Notes under the pieces: model-generated
What the model was told of the DNA's origin: nothing
The model's database searches: none
What the model saw: the letters and a program-made list of their open reading frames with translations, nothing else
Program-made: the position numbers and the translations under genes
In this document: piece by piece, positions 8,019-16,521 of the stretch
How the letters are laid out: each line of letters begins with the position of its first letter
Position numbering within the stretch: the stretch's first letter is position 1
Origin: Rahnella inusitata_A
GTDB lineage: Bacteria; Pseudomonadota; Gammaproteobacteria; Enterobacterales; Enterobacteriaceae
NCBI RefSeq assembly: GCF_965118895.1
Contig: NZ_CBCPJJ010000002.1
Coordinates: forward strand, 372,001-436,000
Length of the DNA stretch: 64,000 nucleotides
Reading direction: 5' to 3'

Positions 8019-9158
8019 TTAAACTTCGTCACCGTTAACGATAGTTTTTGTGATTTTAAAATCATGAGTGAACGCGGTGAGGTTGGCGACTTTACCTGCT
8101 TCGATGCTGCCTAATCGGTCATCGAAACCAATCGCACGTGCCGGATAAAGTGATGCCATACGCAATGTTTCATCCAACGCGATCCCGACATGTTCGACGC
8201 TGTTTTGTACCGCTTCAATCATCGTCAGCGCCGAGCCGCTCAGTGTTCCGTTCTCGTCCACACAGAGTCCATCACGGTAGTATATTGTTTTACCGGCAAA
8301 AATGAACTCATCAATATTTGCACCCGCTGGCGCGGTAGCATCAGTGACCAGTACCAGCTTGTCGCCTTTAAGCTTTTTCGCGTTGCGGATATTCGCCCAG
8401 TCCACGTGCAGACCGTCGGCGATGATACCGGTATAGACTTCTGGCGTATCAAAAATTGCACCAATCAGGCCAGGCTGGCGGCCGGTAATGGCCGGCATTG
8501 CATTATAAAGGTGCGTAGCAAAGGAGATTCCGGCGGCAAAACCTGCGCGCGCCTGCTCATACGTTGAGTTGGAATGGCCTGCTGACACCACAATGCCCGC
8601 ATCACGCAGCTGGCGAATGTAATTTGCATCGACCTGCTCGGGGGCGATGGTGAGTTGGGTAATCACCTCGGCGTTGGCACACAGAAAATCAATCATCGCG
8701 CTGTCTGGCAGGCGGATAAAGGCCGGATTGTGGGTGCCTTTTTTCACCGGGCTCAGATATGGCCCTTCGAGGTGCAGACCCAGCGCCTGATTTGGATATT
8801 TTTCCAGATAAGTGCGCATGACGCTGATACCGTGTTTCATGTAGTCATCGCTACAGGTGATAAGCGTCGGCAGGAAACTGGTACAGCCGGATTTTTCGTT
8901 GGCTTTCTGCATGATTTCTAACGTTTCTATGGAAATAGCTTCCAGAGAATCGTTGAACTGCACGCCACCGCAACCGTTCAGTTGCAGATCGATAAATCCG
9001 GGGGCAAGAATGGCACCGTCCAGACTGCGGGTTTCCACATTTGCCGGCAGCTCGCTGACCGGACAGACACGTTCGATTTTGCCATCGGCAATCACGACTG
9101 CGTGGTTATCCAAAACGTCGTGACCGGTATAAATCCGGCAGTTAATTAAAGCGTACAT
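8019..9158 (-). CDS. nagA: N-acetylglucosamine-6-phosphate deacetylase NagA
   Basis: Converts GlcNAc-6-P to glucosamine-6-P plus acetate, the first committed step of amino-sugar use. The 379-residue amidohydrolase fold shows the metal/substrate motifs LHLEGPYL, AGHSNSTYEQA, THLYNAM and the catalytic Asp in VTDATAPAG. Two adjacent ATGs (9161 and 9158) follow a purine-rich AAGGGGAATGGGGGC leader. I use 9158, which gives MYALINCRIYTG as in E. coli NagA (382 aa). The reading frame is open further upstream without conservation. Confidence 0.96.
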   Translation of the reverse strand: MYALINCRIYTGHDVLDNHAVVIADGKIERVCPVSELPANVETRSLDGAILAPGFIDLQLNGCGGVQFNDSLEAISIETLEIMQKANEKSGCTSFLPTLITCSDDYMKHGISVMRTYLEKYPNQALGLHLEGPYLSPVKKGTHNPAFIRLPDSAMIDFLCANAEVITQLTIAPEQVDANYIRQLRDAGIVVSAGHSNSTYEQARAGFAAGISFATHLYNAMPAITGRQPGLIGAIFDTPEVYTGIIADGLHVDWANIRNAKKLKGDKLVLVTDATAPAGANIDEFIFAGKTIYYRDGLCVDENGTLSGSALTMIEAVQNSVEHVGIALDETLRMASLYPARAIGFDDRLGSIEAGKVANLTAFTHDFKITKTIVNGDEV

Positions 9159-9184
9159 CATGCCCCCATTCCCCTTCATCTTTC

Positions 9185-9211
9185 GAGCCGCAGCCATCAC
9201 AGCTGCGACTC
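9185..9211 (-). other. Intercistronic hairpin between nagB and nagA
   Basis: A 10-bp stem (GAGTCGCAGC with GCTGCGGCTC, one G-T pair) around a 7-base loop lies in the 78-base nagB-nagA gap. No T-run follows on the minus strand, so it is probably a stability or processing element rather than a terminator. Confidence 0.5.
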
Positions 9212-9236
9212 AAATGATTTTGGGGATTCAGTTAAA

Positions 9237-10037
9237 TTAAAGATTTTTCATATTTTCCGCTTCTAACTCGCGGAAATATTTAACAGTTTTGACTTTCAGT
9301 TCCATGGTGGACGGTTCGTCACATACCATCACGGCTTTAGCGTGCAGTTGCAGACAGCTGATGGTCCACATGTGGTTAATGTTGCCTTCAACCGCCGCTT
9401 CCAGAGCCTGCGCTTTCGCGTGACCGGTAACCAGAATCATCACTTCTTCTGCATCCAGCAGCGTACCCACGCCAACGGTCAGGGCGTATTTTGGCACCTG
9501 AGACACATCGTTGTCGAAGAAACGGGAGTTCGCGATACGGGTTTCGTGCGTCAGCGTTTTGATACGCGTACGGGAAGCCAGCGAAGAAGCAGGTTCGTTG
9601 AAAGCAATGTGACCGTCGTTGCCCACACCACCCATGAACAGGTTAATTTTGCCGTAGGATTTAATTTTTGCTTCGTACTGGCGACATTCTTCGTCAATAT
9701 CTGGCGCATTACCATTCAGCAGGTTGATGTTTTCGCTTGGAATATCAACGTGATCAAAGAAGTTTTTGTACATGAAGGTATGATAGCTCTCAGGGTGTTC
9801 CTGTGGCAGGCCAACATATTCATCCATATTAAAGGTTACGACGTTTTTGAAGCTAACCTGGCCTGCTTTATGCATAGCGATTAGGTGTTTGTAAGCTTCA
9901 AGTGGGGTACCACCGGTAGGAAGGCCCAGAATGAAAGGACGTTCGGCAGTCGGTTTGAAGGCATTGATACGTTCAACGATATGTCGTGCAGCCCATTTGC
10001 CAACTTCAGTGGTGGTGTTTAAAGGAATCAGTCTCAT
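9237..10037 (-). CDS. nagB: Glucosamine-6-phosphate deaminase NagB
   Basis: Allosteric isomerase-deaminase turning glucosamine-6-P into fructose-6-P and ammonia. The 266-residue length equals E. coli. Active-site residues are visible: D72 in FNMDEYVGL, and D141, H143 and E148 in the GNDGHIAFNEPA segment. The start is the ATG at 10037, preceded by GAGG at a 6-base spacing; an in-frame GTG one codon upstream is less likely. First gene of nagBACD, divergent from nagE across a 394-bp control region. Confidence 0.97.
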   Translation of the reverse strand: MRLIPLNTTTEVGKWAARHIVERINAFKPTAERPFILGLPTGGTPLEAYKHLIAMHKAGQVSFKNVVTFNMDEYVGLPQEHPESYHTFMYKNFFDHVDIPSENINLLNGNAPDIDEECRQYEAKIKSYGKINLFMGGVGNDGHIAFNEPASSLASRTRIKTLTHETRIANSRFFDNDVSQVPKYALTVGVGTLLDAEEVMILVTGHAKAQALEAAVEGNINHMWTISCLQLHAKAVMVCDEPSTMELKVKTVKYFRELEAENMKNL

Positions 10038-10205
10038 CACGTACCTCTAGTTTCAGAATATTGAATATACTGTTTATACCCTTAGTCGTAACGAATGACT
10101 TCGGATATACGTAGACAAAGCTAAAGCAAAGTTCTTCGATTCAAAGGCGGTCTTGTTAAGCGTAAACCACCGTGAAAGTTTATGGATGGCACAATACCGT
10201 CTAGA

Positions 10206-10231
10206 TTTTTTTAATAATAAAATAAGTTTTG
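10206..10231. promoter_or_regulatory. Possible nagB-side NagC operator
   Basis: An A/T-rich stretch, TTTTTTTAATAATAAAATAAG, sits upstream of nagB. NagC loops DNA between a nagE and a nagB operator in E. coli. This element has the TTATTTT-type flanks but lacks the clear central motif of the nagE-side site, so the call is weak. Confidence 0.3.
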
Positions 10232-10267
10232 TGTGTTGACCAGTCTGATGGCATGTTATCACCTCTT

Positions 10268-10289
10268 TTTGGTGACAATTATCACAAAA
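10268..10289. promoter_or_regulatory. CRP-binding site in the nagB-nagE control region
   Basis: GGTGA-CAATTA-TCACA (10271-10286) matches the CRP consensus TGTGA-N6-TCACA at 9 of 10 positions. It lies inside a longer imperfect palindrome that extends through CTCTTTTT and AAAAAGAG on either side. Catabolite activation of both divergent promoters is expected. Confidence 0.8.
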
Positions 10290-10296
10290 AGAGAGG

Positions 10297-10322
10297 TTTT
10301 AATTTGCGATACGAAATAATCT
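10297..10322. promoter_or_regulatory. NagC operator of nagE
   Basis: TTTTAATTTGCGATACGAAA followed by TAATC has the core AATTTGCGATACGAAAT. From memory this is essentially the high-affinity nagE operator of E. coli. It lies 11 bases from the CRP site, allowing co-regulation. Confidence 0.85.
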
Positions 10323-10431
10323 TTTTACACTCGCAGTGCAGTCGGTTAAATCGGAACGGTAAACAGTAAAGGTAGTAACCATACTAATTAAACTACTTAG
10401 GTGATTCGCCTGACGGCGGATAGGGGGAAAT

Positions 10432-12384
10432 GTGAATATTCTTGGATTCTTTCAGCGTTTAGGCAGAGCGCTTCAGCTGCCGATAGCCGTACTACCGGTC
10501 GCTGCGTTATTGCTGCGCTTCGGACAGCCTGATCTTCTTAACATGCCTTTCATCGCGCAAGCCGGTGGCGGGATTTTTGATAACCTCGCATTAATCTTCG
10601 CTATCGGTGTGGCGTCGAGCTGGTCTAAAGACAACGCGGGTGCGGCTGCATTAGCCGGCGGTATCGGTTACTTCATCCTGACCAAAGCGATGATCACCAT
10701 CAACCCGGCCGTTAATATGGGTGTGCTGGCGGGTATCATCACTGGTCTGGTCGGCGGTATGGTTTACAACCGCTGGTCTGACATCAAACTGCCTGACTTC
10801 CTGAGCTTCTTCGGTGGGAAACGTTTCGTTCCTATCGCAACCGGCTTCTTCTGTCTGGTTCTGGCCGCTATCTTCGGTTACGTCTGGCCTCCGGTGCAGG
10901 ATGCAATCCGTGCCGGTGGTGAGTGGATCGTGGGCGCTGGCGCATTCGGTGCGGGCATCTTCGGTTTCGTTAACCGTCTGTTGATCCCAACCGGTCTGCA
11001 CCAGGTACTGAACACCATCGCATGGTTCCAGATTGGTGATTTCACCAACGCTGCCGGTACCGTGTTCCACGGTGACATCAACCGCTTCTACGCGGGTGAC
11101 GGCACGGCGGGGATGTTCATGTCCGGCTTCTTCCCAATTATGATGTTCGGTCTGCCAGGTGCGGCATTTGCCATGTACTTCGCAGCGCCTAAAGAACGTC
11201 GTCCATTGGTCGGTGGTATGCTGGTTTCCGTAGCGGTAACCGCATTCCTGACAGGTGTAACTGAGCCATTAGAATTCCTGTTCATGTTCCTCGCTCCGCT
11301 GCTTTATTTAGTGCACGCCATCCTGACCGGGATCAGCCTGTACGTCGCAACGGCTCTGGGTATTCACGCAGGCTTCTCCTTCTCTGCGGGTGCCATCGAC
11401 TATGCGTTGATGTACAACCTGCCGGCGGCAAGTAAAAACGTGTGGATGTTGCTGGTGATGGGCGTTGTGTTCTTCATCATCTACTTCGTTCTGTTCAGCG
11501 TGATTATCCGCATGTTCAATCTGAAAACGCCGGGTCGTGAAGACGACATTGAAAACATGGGCGCGCCGGAAGCGAACAGTAATACCGAAGAAGGCCTGAA
11601 CCAGCTGGCGCTGAGTTACATCGGTGCACTGGGAGGTTCTGACAACTTCAAAGGGATTGATGCCTGTATTACCCGTCTGCGTCTGAACGTGAAAGATGCC
11701 GGCACCGTGGATGATGCCGCGTGTAAACGCCTTGGCGCATCCGGCATCGTTCGTCTGAATAAACAAAGCATTCAGGTTATCGTTGGTGCAAAAGCTGAAT
11801 CTCTGGCAGATGCTATGAAGAAAGTGATTGCACGTGGCCCGGTCGCAGCAGGTGTGGCAACGGCTGCGCCGGTAGTGACCACCAAAACGGCCCCTCAGGC
11901 AGTGCCAAACACGATGAAAACCGTGGTGGAGACGCTGGTGTCTCCGGTAACGGGTGATGTTGTGGCGCTGGATCAAGTGCCTGATGAAGCCTTCGCCAGC
12001 AAAGCTGTCGGCGACGGCGTTGCGATCCGTCCGACCGGTAAAACCGTGGTCTCGCCTGCTGCGGGGACTATTGTTAAAATCTTCAATACCAATCATGCCT
12101 TCTGTCTGGAAACCGTTTCTGGTGCTGAAATTGTGGTTCACATGGGGATTGATACCGTCACGCTCAATGGTAAGGGCTTTACCCGCCTGGTCGAAGAAGG
12201 CGCGACGGTGACTGCCGGTCAGCCTGTTCTGGAACTGGATCTGGACTATCTGAACGCCAATGCGCGCTCAATGATAAGCCCGGTTGTGGTCAGCAATATC
12301 GATGATTACACCGGTGTTGTTTCTCTGGCGAGCGGTTCCGTGGTGGCCGGCCAGACCAAACTGTTCGACATTCAGGGCAAATAA
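10432..12384 (+). CDS. nagE: N-acetylglucosamine PTS permease, EIICBA
   Basis: Inner-membrane transporter that imports GlcNAc while phosphorylating it. The 650 residues hold the domains in order: the IIC membrane domain (about 1-365, with the ITEPLEF-type motif GVTEPLEFLF near 275), the IIB domain with phospho-Cys412 in DACITRLRL, and the IIA domain with phospho-His570 in VVHMGID and the supporting His555. Translation starts at a GTG (10432) eight bases behind AGGGGG; the sequence MNILGFFQRLGRALQ matches E. coli. It is divergent from nagBACD and controlled by the NagC and CRP sites just upstream. Confidence 0.97.
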   Translation: MNILGFFQRLGRALQLPIAVLPVAALLLRFGQPDLLNMPFIAQAGGGIFDNLALIFAIGVASSWSKDNAGAAALAGGIGYFILTKAMITINPAVNMGVLAGIITGLVGGMVYNRWSDIKLPDFLSFFGGKRFVPIATGFFCLVLAAIFGYVWPPVQDAIRAGGEWIVGAGAFGAGIFGFVNRLLIPTGLHQVLNTIAWFQIGDFTNAAGTVFHGDINRFYAGDGTAGMFMSGFFPIMMFGLPGAAFAMYFAAPKERRPLVGGMLVSVAVTAFLTGVTEPLEFLFMFLAPLLYLVHAILTGISLYVATALGIHAGFSFSAGAIDYALMYNLPAASKNVWMLLVMGVVFFIIYFVLFSVIIRMFNLKTPGREDDIENMGAPEANSNTEEGLNQLALSYIGALGGSDNFKGIDACITRLRLNVKDAGTVDDAACKRLGASGIVRLNKQSIQVIVGAKAESLADAMKKVIARGPVAAGVATAAPVVTTKTAPQAVPNTMKTVVETLVSPVTGDVVALDQVPDEAFASKAVGDGVAIRPTGKTVVSPAAGTIVKIFNTNHAFCLETVSGAEIVVHMGIDTVTLNGKGFTRLVEEGATVTAGQPVLELDLDYLNANARSMISPVVVSNIDDYTGVVSLASGSVVAGQTKLFDIQGK

Positions 12385-12440
12385 TCTTTTTGTCTGAGTG
12401 AAGCAGTTTCAGAAAGCACTGTTTTAAAAAAGACAGTCAG

Positions 12441-12474
12441 AACGGGAAGAGAGCGATCTCTTCCCGTTTTTTAT
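12441..12474 (+). terminator. nagE terminator
   Basis: A perfect 12-bp stem, AACGGGAAGAGA/TCTCTTCCCGTT, around a GCGA loop with a T-run, about 56 bases after nagE. Confidence 0.92.
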
Positions 12475-12598
12475 TGTTTTCGGACAGCCCGCAAAGGGAT
12501 AACCACGATTTTATGCAACTAACGGTTGTTTCCCGACGTGGCTTGTTGGAACATAAGCGGTTATCCGTAGAGTCAATGTTGCGTAGAGGAATTGCACA

Positions 12599-14269
12599 AT
12601 GAGTGAGGCTGAAGCCCGCCCAACAAATTTTATCCGTCAGATTATTGATGAAGATCTGGCGACCGGGAAACACAATACCGTTCACACCCGTTTCCCGCCT
12701 GAGCCTAATGGCTATTTGCATATCGGCCATGCGAAGTCTATCTGCCTGAATTTCGGCATTGCGCAAGACTACCAGGGTCAGTGCAATCTGCGTTTTGACG
12801 ATACTAACCCGGCAAAAGAAGACATTGAGTTCGTTGAGTCGATCAAACACGACGTCCAGTGGCTGGGCTTCGACTGGAGCGGTGATATTCACTACTCGTC
12901 AGACTATTTCGATCAACTGCACGCATACGCGCTGGAGCTTATCAACAAAGGCCTGGCGTACGTTGATGAACTGTCTCCCGATCAAATCCGCGAATACCGT
13001 GGCTCGCTGACTGCGCCGGGCAAAAACAGCCCGTACCGCGATCGCAGCGTGGAAGAAAATATCGCGCTGTTCGAAAAAATGCGTAACGGCGAATTCGCCG
13101 AAGGTGCAGCCTGCCTGCGTGCCAAAATCGATATGGCATCGCCATTCTTTGTGATGCGCGATCCGGTCATCTACCGTATTAAGTTTGCCGAACATCACCA
13201 GACCGGCACAAAATGGTGCATCTACCCGATGTACGATTTCACCCACTGCATTTCCGATGCGCTGGAAGGGATCACCCATTCACTGTGTACGCTGGAATTC
13301 CAGGACAACCGCCGGCTGTACGACTGGGTGCTGGATAACATCACTATTCCATGCCATCCGCGTCAGTATGAGTTCTCTCGTCTGAATCTTGAATACTCCA
13401 TCATGTCCAAGCGTAAGCTGAACCTGCTGGTGACGGATAAGATTGTCGAAGGCTGGGACGACCCGCGTATGCCGACGGTGTCCGGTCTGCGCCGCCGTGG
13501 TTATACCGCTGCGTCTATTCGCGAATTCTGCCGTCGTATCGGCGTGACCAAGCAGGACAACAACGTCGAAATGATGGCGCTGGAATCCTGTATCCGTGAC
13601 GATCTGAACGAAAATGCACCGCGCGCCATGGCCGTTATTAACCCGGTTAAAGTTGTCATTGAGAACTTCACCGGTGATGACGTGCAGATGGTGAAAATGC
13701 CGAATCATCCGAGCAAACCGGAGATGGGCACCCGCGAAGTACCGTTCACCCGTGAGATTTACATCGACCAGGCTGATTTCCGCGAAGAAGCGAACAAGCA
13801 GTACAAACGTCTGGTGCTGGGCAAAGAAGTTCGCCTGCGTAATGCTTATGTGATCAAAGCGGAACGTATCGAGAAAGACGCGGAAGGTAACATCACCACC
13901 ATCTTCTGTTCTTACGATATTGAAACGCTGAGCAAAGATCCTGCCGATGGCCGCAAGGTGAAAGGTGTGATCCACTGGGTTTCAGCTTCAGAAGGTAAAC
14001 CGGCAGAATTCCGCCTGTATGACCGTTTGTTCAGCGTTGCGAATCCGGGCCAGGCTGAAGATTTCCTGACCACCATCAACCCGGAATCTTTGGTCATTGC
14101 ACAGGGCTTCGTTGAACCGTCTCTGGCCGCTGCTCAGGCAGAAGTCAGTGTGCAGTTTGAACGTGAAGGTTACTTCTGTGCCGATAGCCGCTATTCAAGC
14201 GCTGAGCACCTGGTGTTCAACCGCACCGTCGGCCTGCGCGACACCTGGGAAAGCAAACCCGTCGCCTGA
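12599..14269 (+). CDS. glnS: Glutaminyl-tRNA synthetase
   Basis: Class I aminoacyl-tRNA synthetase charging the tRNA-Gln species encoded at 3.0-3.5 kb. The 556 residues include the HIGH motif (41-44, in PNGYLHIGHAKS), the KMSKS equivalent MSKRK near 269-273, and a C-terminal anticodon-binding beta-barrel region. The GAGGAATTG leader precedes the ATG at 12599. Monocistronic, with a terminator on each side. The 12475-12598 leader shows no obvious -35/-10 pair. Confidence 0.97.
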   Translation: MSEAEARPTNFIRQIIDEDLATGKHNTVHTRFPPEPNGYLHIGHAKSICLNFGIAQDYQGQCNLRFDDTNPAKEDIEFVESIKHDVQWLGFDWSGDIHYSSDYFDQLHAYALELINKGLAYVDELSPDQIREYRGSLTAPGKNSPYRDRSVEENIALFEKMRNGEFAEGAACLRAKIDMASPFFVMRDPVIYRIKFAEHHQTGTKWCIYPMYDFTHCISDALEGITHSLCTLEFQDNRRLYDWVLDNITIPCHPRQYEFSRLNLEYSIMSKRKLNLLVTDKIVEGWDDPRMPTVSGLRRRGYTAASIREFCRRIGVTKQDNNVEMMALESCIRDDLNENAPRAMAVINPVKVVIENFTGDDVQMVKMPNHPSKPEMGTREVPFTREIYIDQADFREEANKQYKRLVLGKEVRLRNAYVIKAERIEKDAEGNITTIFCSYDIETLSKDPADGRKVKGVIHWVSASEGKPAEFRLYDRLFSVANPGQAEDFLTTINPESLVIAQGFVEPSLAAAQAEVSVQFEREGYFCADSRYSSAEHLVFNRTVGLRDTWESKPVA

Positions 14270-14290
14270 GTGAAATATCACGTCTGACTC

Positions 14291-14317
14291 AACGCAGCTT
14301 CGGCTGCGTTTTTTTAT
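14291..14317 (+). terminator. glnS terminator
   Basis: AACGCAGC-TTCG-GCTGCGTT followed by a run of Ts: an 8-bp stem with a UUCG loop, 22 bases after the glnS stop. Confidence 0.92.
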
Positions 14318-14524
14318 GCCTGTAAAAAGGTGTATTTGATTTTCATCACGAATTAATGTGTTTTTAATGGTCACTTTTTAGCTCCCTGATTTAACCACTT
14401 TATGAATGCTGAAACGTGTAAAGTGTGTGGTTATTCTATTTAATATCATGAATATTAATGGCTTTACTCTTTTCCACCTGTTTAATTCCTTCAGTGCCGT
14501 TTCTGTTACACTTTTTCATCTTTA

Positions 14525-14540
14525 TGTGCACTTTGTCATA
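14525..14540. promoter_or_regulatory. Possible CRP site upstream of chiP
   Basis: TGTGC-ACTTTG-TCATA matches the CRP half-site consensus at 8 of 10 positions and sits about 30 bases from the NagC-like operator. The spacing mimics nagE, but the site is degenerate. Confidence 0.35.
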
Positions 14541-14568
14541 TTTCAGAGAACAATGATTAATTACTCAT

Positions 14569-14592
14569 TGATAATTCGCGTCGCGAAAAATA
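14569..14592. promoter_or_regulatory. NagC-like operator upstream of chiP
   Basis: The core AATTCGCGTCGCGAAAAAT resembles the NagC operator core AATTCG-TATCGCAAATT of nagB and the reverse complement of the nagE site at 10297-10322. It lies about 100 bases before the chiP start. NagC is known to repress chiP in E. coli. The 14318-14524 stretch before it is A/T-rich and shows no convincing gene. Confidence 0.6.
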
Positions 14593-14677
14593 CTCTTACT
14601 CTGCTTTTTACGGTTACGCCGCTGGCGGCCGCTTTTAATACCCGTTTGGGTTTTGCACCATCTTTTTTAGTCAAAAC

Positions 14678-14687
14678 GAGGAATTTC
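14678..14687 (+). promoter_or_regulatory. ChiX sRNA pairing site overlapping the chiP ribosome binding site
   Basis: GAGGAATTTC, which includes the GAGG Shine-Dalgarno, is exactly complementary to the GAAATTCCTC seed of ChiX (MicM) as I recall it from E. coli. ChiX silences chiP by pairing here when chitosugars are absent. The ChiX gene itself is not in this window. Confidence 0.75.
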
Positions 14688-14688
14688 T

Positions 14689-16152
14689 ATGCACAAGCAC
14701 CTTAACCGGGGCAGGGGATCGGCTTATCTGAAACCTGTGATGTACACTCTGGCCGGCACCTTACTGGGTGGCGGAATGACATTTTCTAAAGAAGTCAGAG
14801 CGGAAGGCTTTATTGATGATTCCACGCTGACTGGCGGAGTTTACTACTGGCAACGTGAACGTGACCGCAAAGATCTGAACAAGACCAAAGAAGAAACCCG
14901 ACCTGACGGCTCGAAAGTCACGGTCAACAACCCTGATTACGATAAGTACGCCACTAACCTTTCTCACTCCACCGCCAACCTGAATCTGGATTTCTCCTCC
15001 GGTTATGCGTGGGATATGTTCGGTATCGACGTCGCAGCTTTTACTGCGATTGAGCTGGCTGAAGCCAGCGACAGCGGCCACCCGAACGAAATCGCTTTCT
15101 CTTCCAAAAACCACGCCTACGACGAAGATTACTCCGGCGATAAGGGCGGGGTCAGTCTGTACAAAGCCGCAGGTAAATTTAAATATGGCGGTTTCTGGGG
15201 GCACGCGGGTTATATCCAGCCTACCGGGCAGACGCTGATCGCGCCGCACTGGAGCTTCATGCCGGGTACCTATCGCGGCGCGGAAGCCGGTTATAAACAT
15301 GATTTCGGCGAACCGGGCGAGCTGAGCTTCTCCTACATGTGGGCGGACGAATATAAATCTCCGTGGCATCTGGAAATGGATGATTTCCGCCAGAATGACA
15401 AGAAAACCGGTGTCTCCTACATTCACTCCCTCGGCGCGAAATATGATTTTAAAAATGATTTCGTCCTTGAAGCGGCCTATGGCGAAGCGGAAAGCTACGT
15501 CGATCAGTACTTCGCCAAAGCGTCCTATAAGGTCGATCTGCTGGGCAATCCGCTGACCACCAGCTACCAGTTCTACGGTGCACAAGACCGTATCAGCGAC
15601 AAGAACGATCCGAACAGTTTGTATGACGGCCTCGCATGGTTGCAGGCGCTGACATTCGGCTACACCACGGGTCAGTTCAACTGGCGTCTTGAAGGAACGA
15701 TGGTTAAGGCAGAAGGGAATCAGGGATATTTCCTGCAGCGTATGACACCGACTTATTCCTCATCCAACGGCCGTCTTGATGTGTGGTGGGATAACCGTTC
15801 TGACTTCAACGCCAATGGTGAAAAAGCAGTCTATGCCGGGGTGTTATACGATCTGGCCAAATGGGATCTGCCGGGCTTCGCGGTGGGCGGTTCTTACGTT
15901 TACGCCTGGGACGCCAAGCCAAGCACTAACGCGGCTTATGACCAGAGCCAGCGCCTGAAAGAGAGCGCCTGGAGTCTGGATGCGCTGTACACCATTCAGG
16001 AAGGTCGAGCCAAAGGCACGCTGTTCAAACTGCATTACACCCAGTACGACAACCATTCGGATATTCCGAGCTGGGGAGGCGGTTACGGCAACATCTTCCA
16101 GGATGAAAAAGACGTCAAATTCATCGTTATCGCTCCATTCACTATTTTCTGA
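14689..16152 (+). CDS. chiP: Chitoporin ChiP (OprD-family outer-membrane porin)
   Basis: Outer-membrane channel for chitin oligosaccharides. The 487-residue product has a long signal peptide ending near residue 38 (EVRA-EGF). An OprD-type beta-barrel of alternating Gly/aromatic strands follows, with a C-terminal phenylalanine (IAPFTIF), as expected for BAM-assembled porins. The GFIDDSTL and YYWQRERDR opening is typical of ChiP/YbfM (E. coli 468 aa). GAGG lies 7 bases before the ATG. First gene of chiP-chiQ-chb; chiQ follows after 7 bases. Confidence 0.95.
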   Translation: MHKHLNRGRGSAYLKPVMYTLAGTLLGGGMTFSKEVRAEGFIDDSTLTGGVYYWQRERDRKDLNKTKEETRPDGSKVTVNNPDYDKYATNLSHSTANLNLDFSSGYAWDMFGIDVAAFTAIELAEASDSGHPNEIAFSSKNHAYDEDYSGDKGGVSLYKAAGKFKYGGFWGHAGYIQPTGQTLIAPHWSFMPGTYRGAEAGYKHDFGEPGELSFSYMWADEYKSPWHLEMDDFRQNDKKTGVSYIHSLGAKYDFKNDFVLEAAYGEAESYVDQYFAKASYKVDLLGNPLTTSYQFYGAQDRISDKNDPNSLYDGLAWLQALTFGYTTGQFNWRLEGTMVKAEGNQGYFLQRMTPTYSSSNGRLDVWWDNRSDFNANGEKAVYAGVLYDLAKWDLPGFAVGGSYVYAWDAKPSTNAAYDQSQRLKESAWSLDALYTIQEGRAKGTLFKLHYTQYDNHSDIPSWGGGYGNIFQDEKDVKFIVIAPFTIF

Positions 16153-16159
16153 GGTCGCC

Positions 16160-16507
16160 ATGTCGATGAATAAATTATTGATGATCGTTGTTACTTCCGT
16201 TCTGTTGGCTGGTTGTGCTCCGACAACGGCGCAAAAAGAAGACACCAAACTGCGTGAGGCCTACAGCGCCTGTATCAATAAGGCGGAAGGATCGCCGGAT
16301 AAAATAGCCTCGTGCCAGACTGTACTGGACGTCCTTAAACAGGAAAAAGCACACAAGCAATTTGCCGAACAGGAAACGGTGCGTGTGGTGGATTACCAGC
16401 GCTGCCTGACCGCGCGTAAAACCGGTGACGGCCAGGCTTACGCCGACGACTGCGGCAAAATCTGGCAGGAAATCCGGGCGAATAATTCCCCTAAACCAAC
16501 GAATTAA
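16160..16507 (+). CDS. chiQ: Chitin-operon lipoprotein ChiQ
   Basis: A 115-residue small lipoprotein with the lipobox LLAGC (Cys19) after a short hydrophobic signal. The mature part is polar and carries several paired cysteines. It corresponds by position and size to ChiQ/YbfN, co-transcribed with chiP; its molecular role is unknown. GAGG five bases before the ATG at 16160 supports the start. A second ATG two codons on is possible. It is 7 bases after chiP and 14 bases before the chitobiase start. Confidence 0.88.
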   Translation: MSMNKLLMIVVTSVLLAGCAPTTAQKEDTKLREAYSACINKAEGSPDKIASCQTVLDVLKQEKAHKQFAEQETVRVVDYQRCLTARKTGDGQAYADDCGKIWQEIRANNSPKPTN

Positions 16508-16521
16508 GGATGAGGTTGAAG

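Noticed and set aside
10651..12141. Long opposite-strand frames inside nagE
   Set aside because: Antisense shadows of a strongly conserved gene; no ribosome sites and no recognisable protein content. The same applies to those inside sucA, gltA, sucC and kdpB.
14406..14705. A 99-codon frame ending inside chiP
   Set aside because: It has no ribosome site, is A/T-rich with poor codon bias, covers the NagC operator and the ChiX site and overlaps the chiP start. I know of no homologue.
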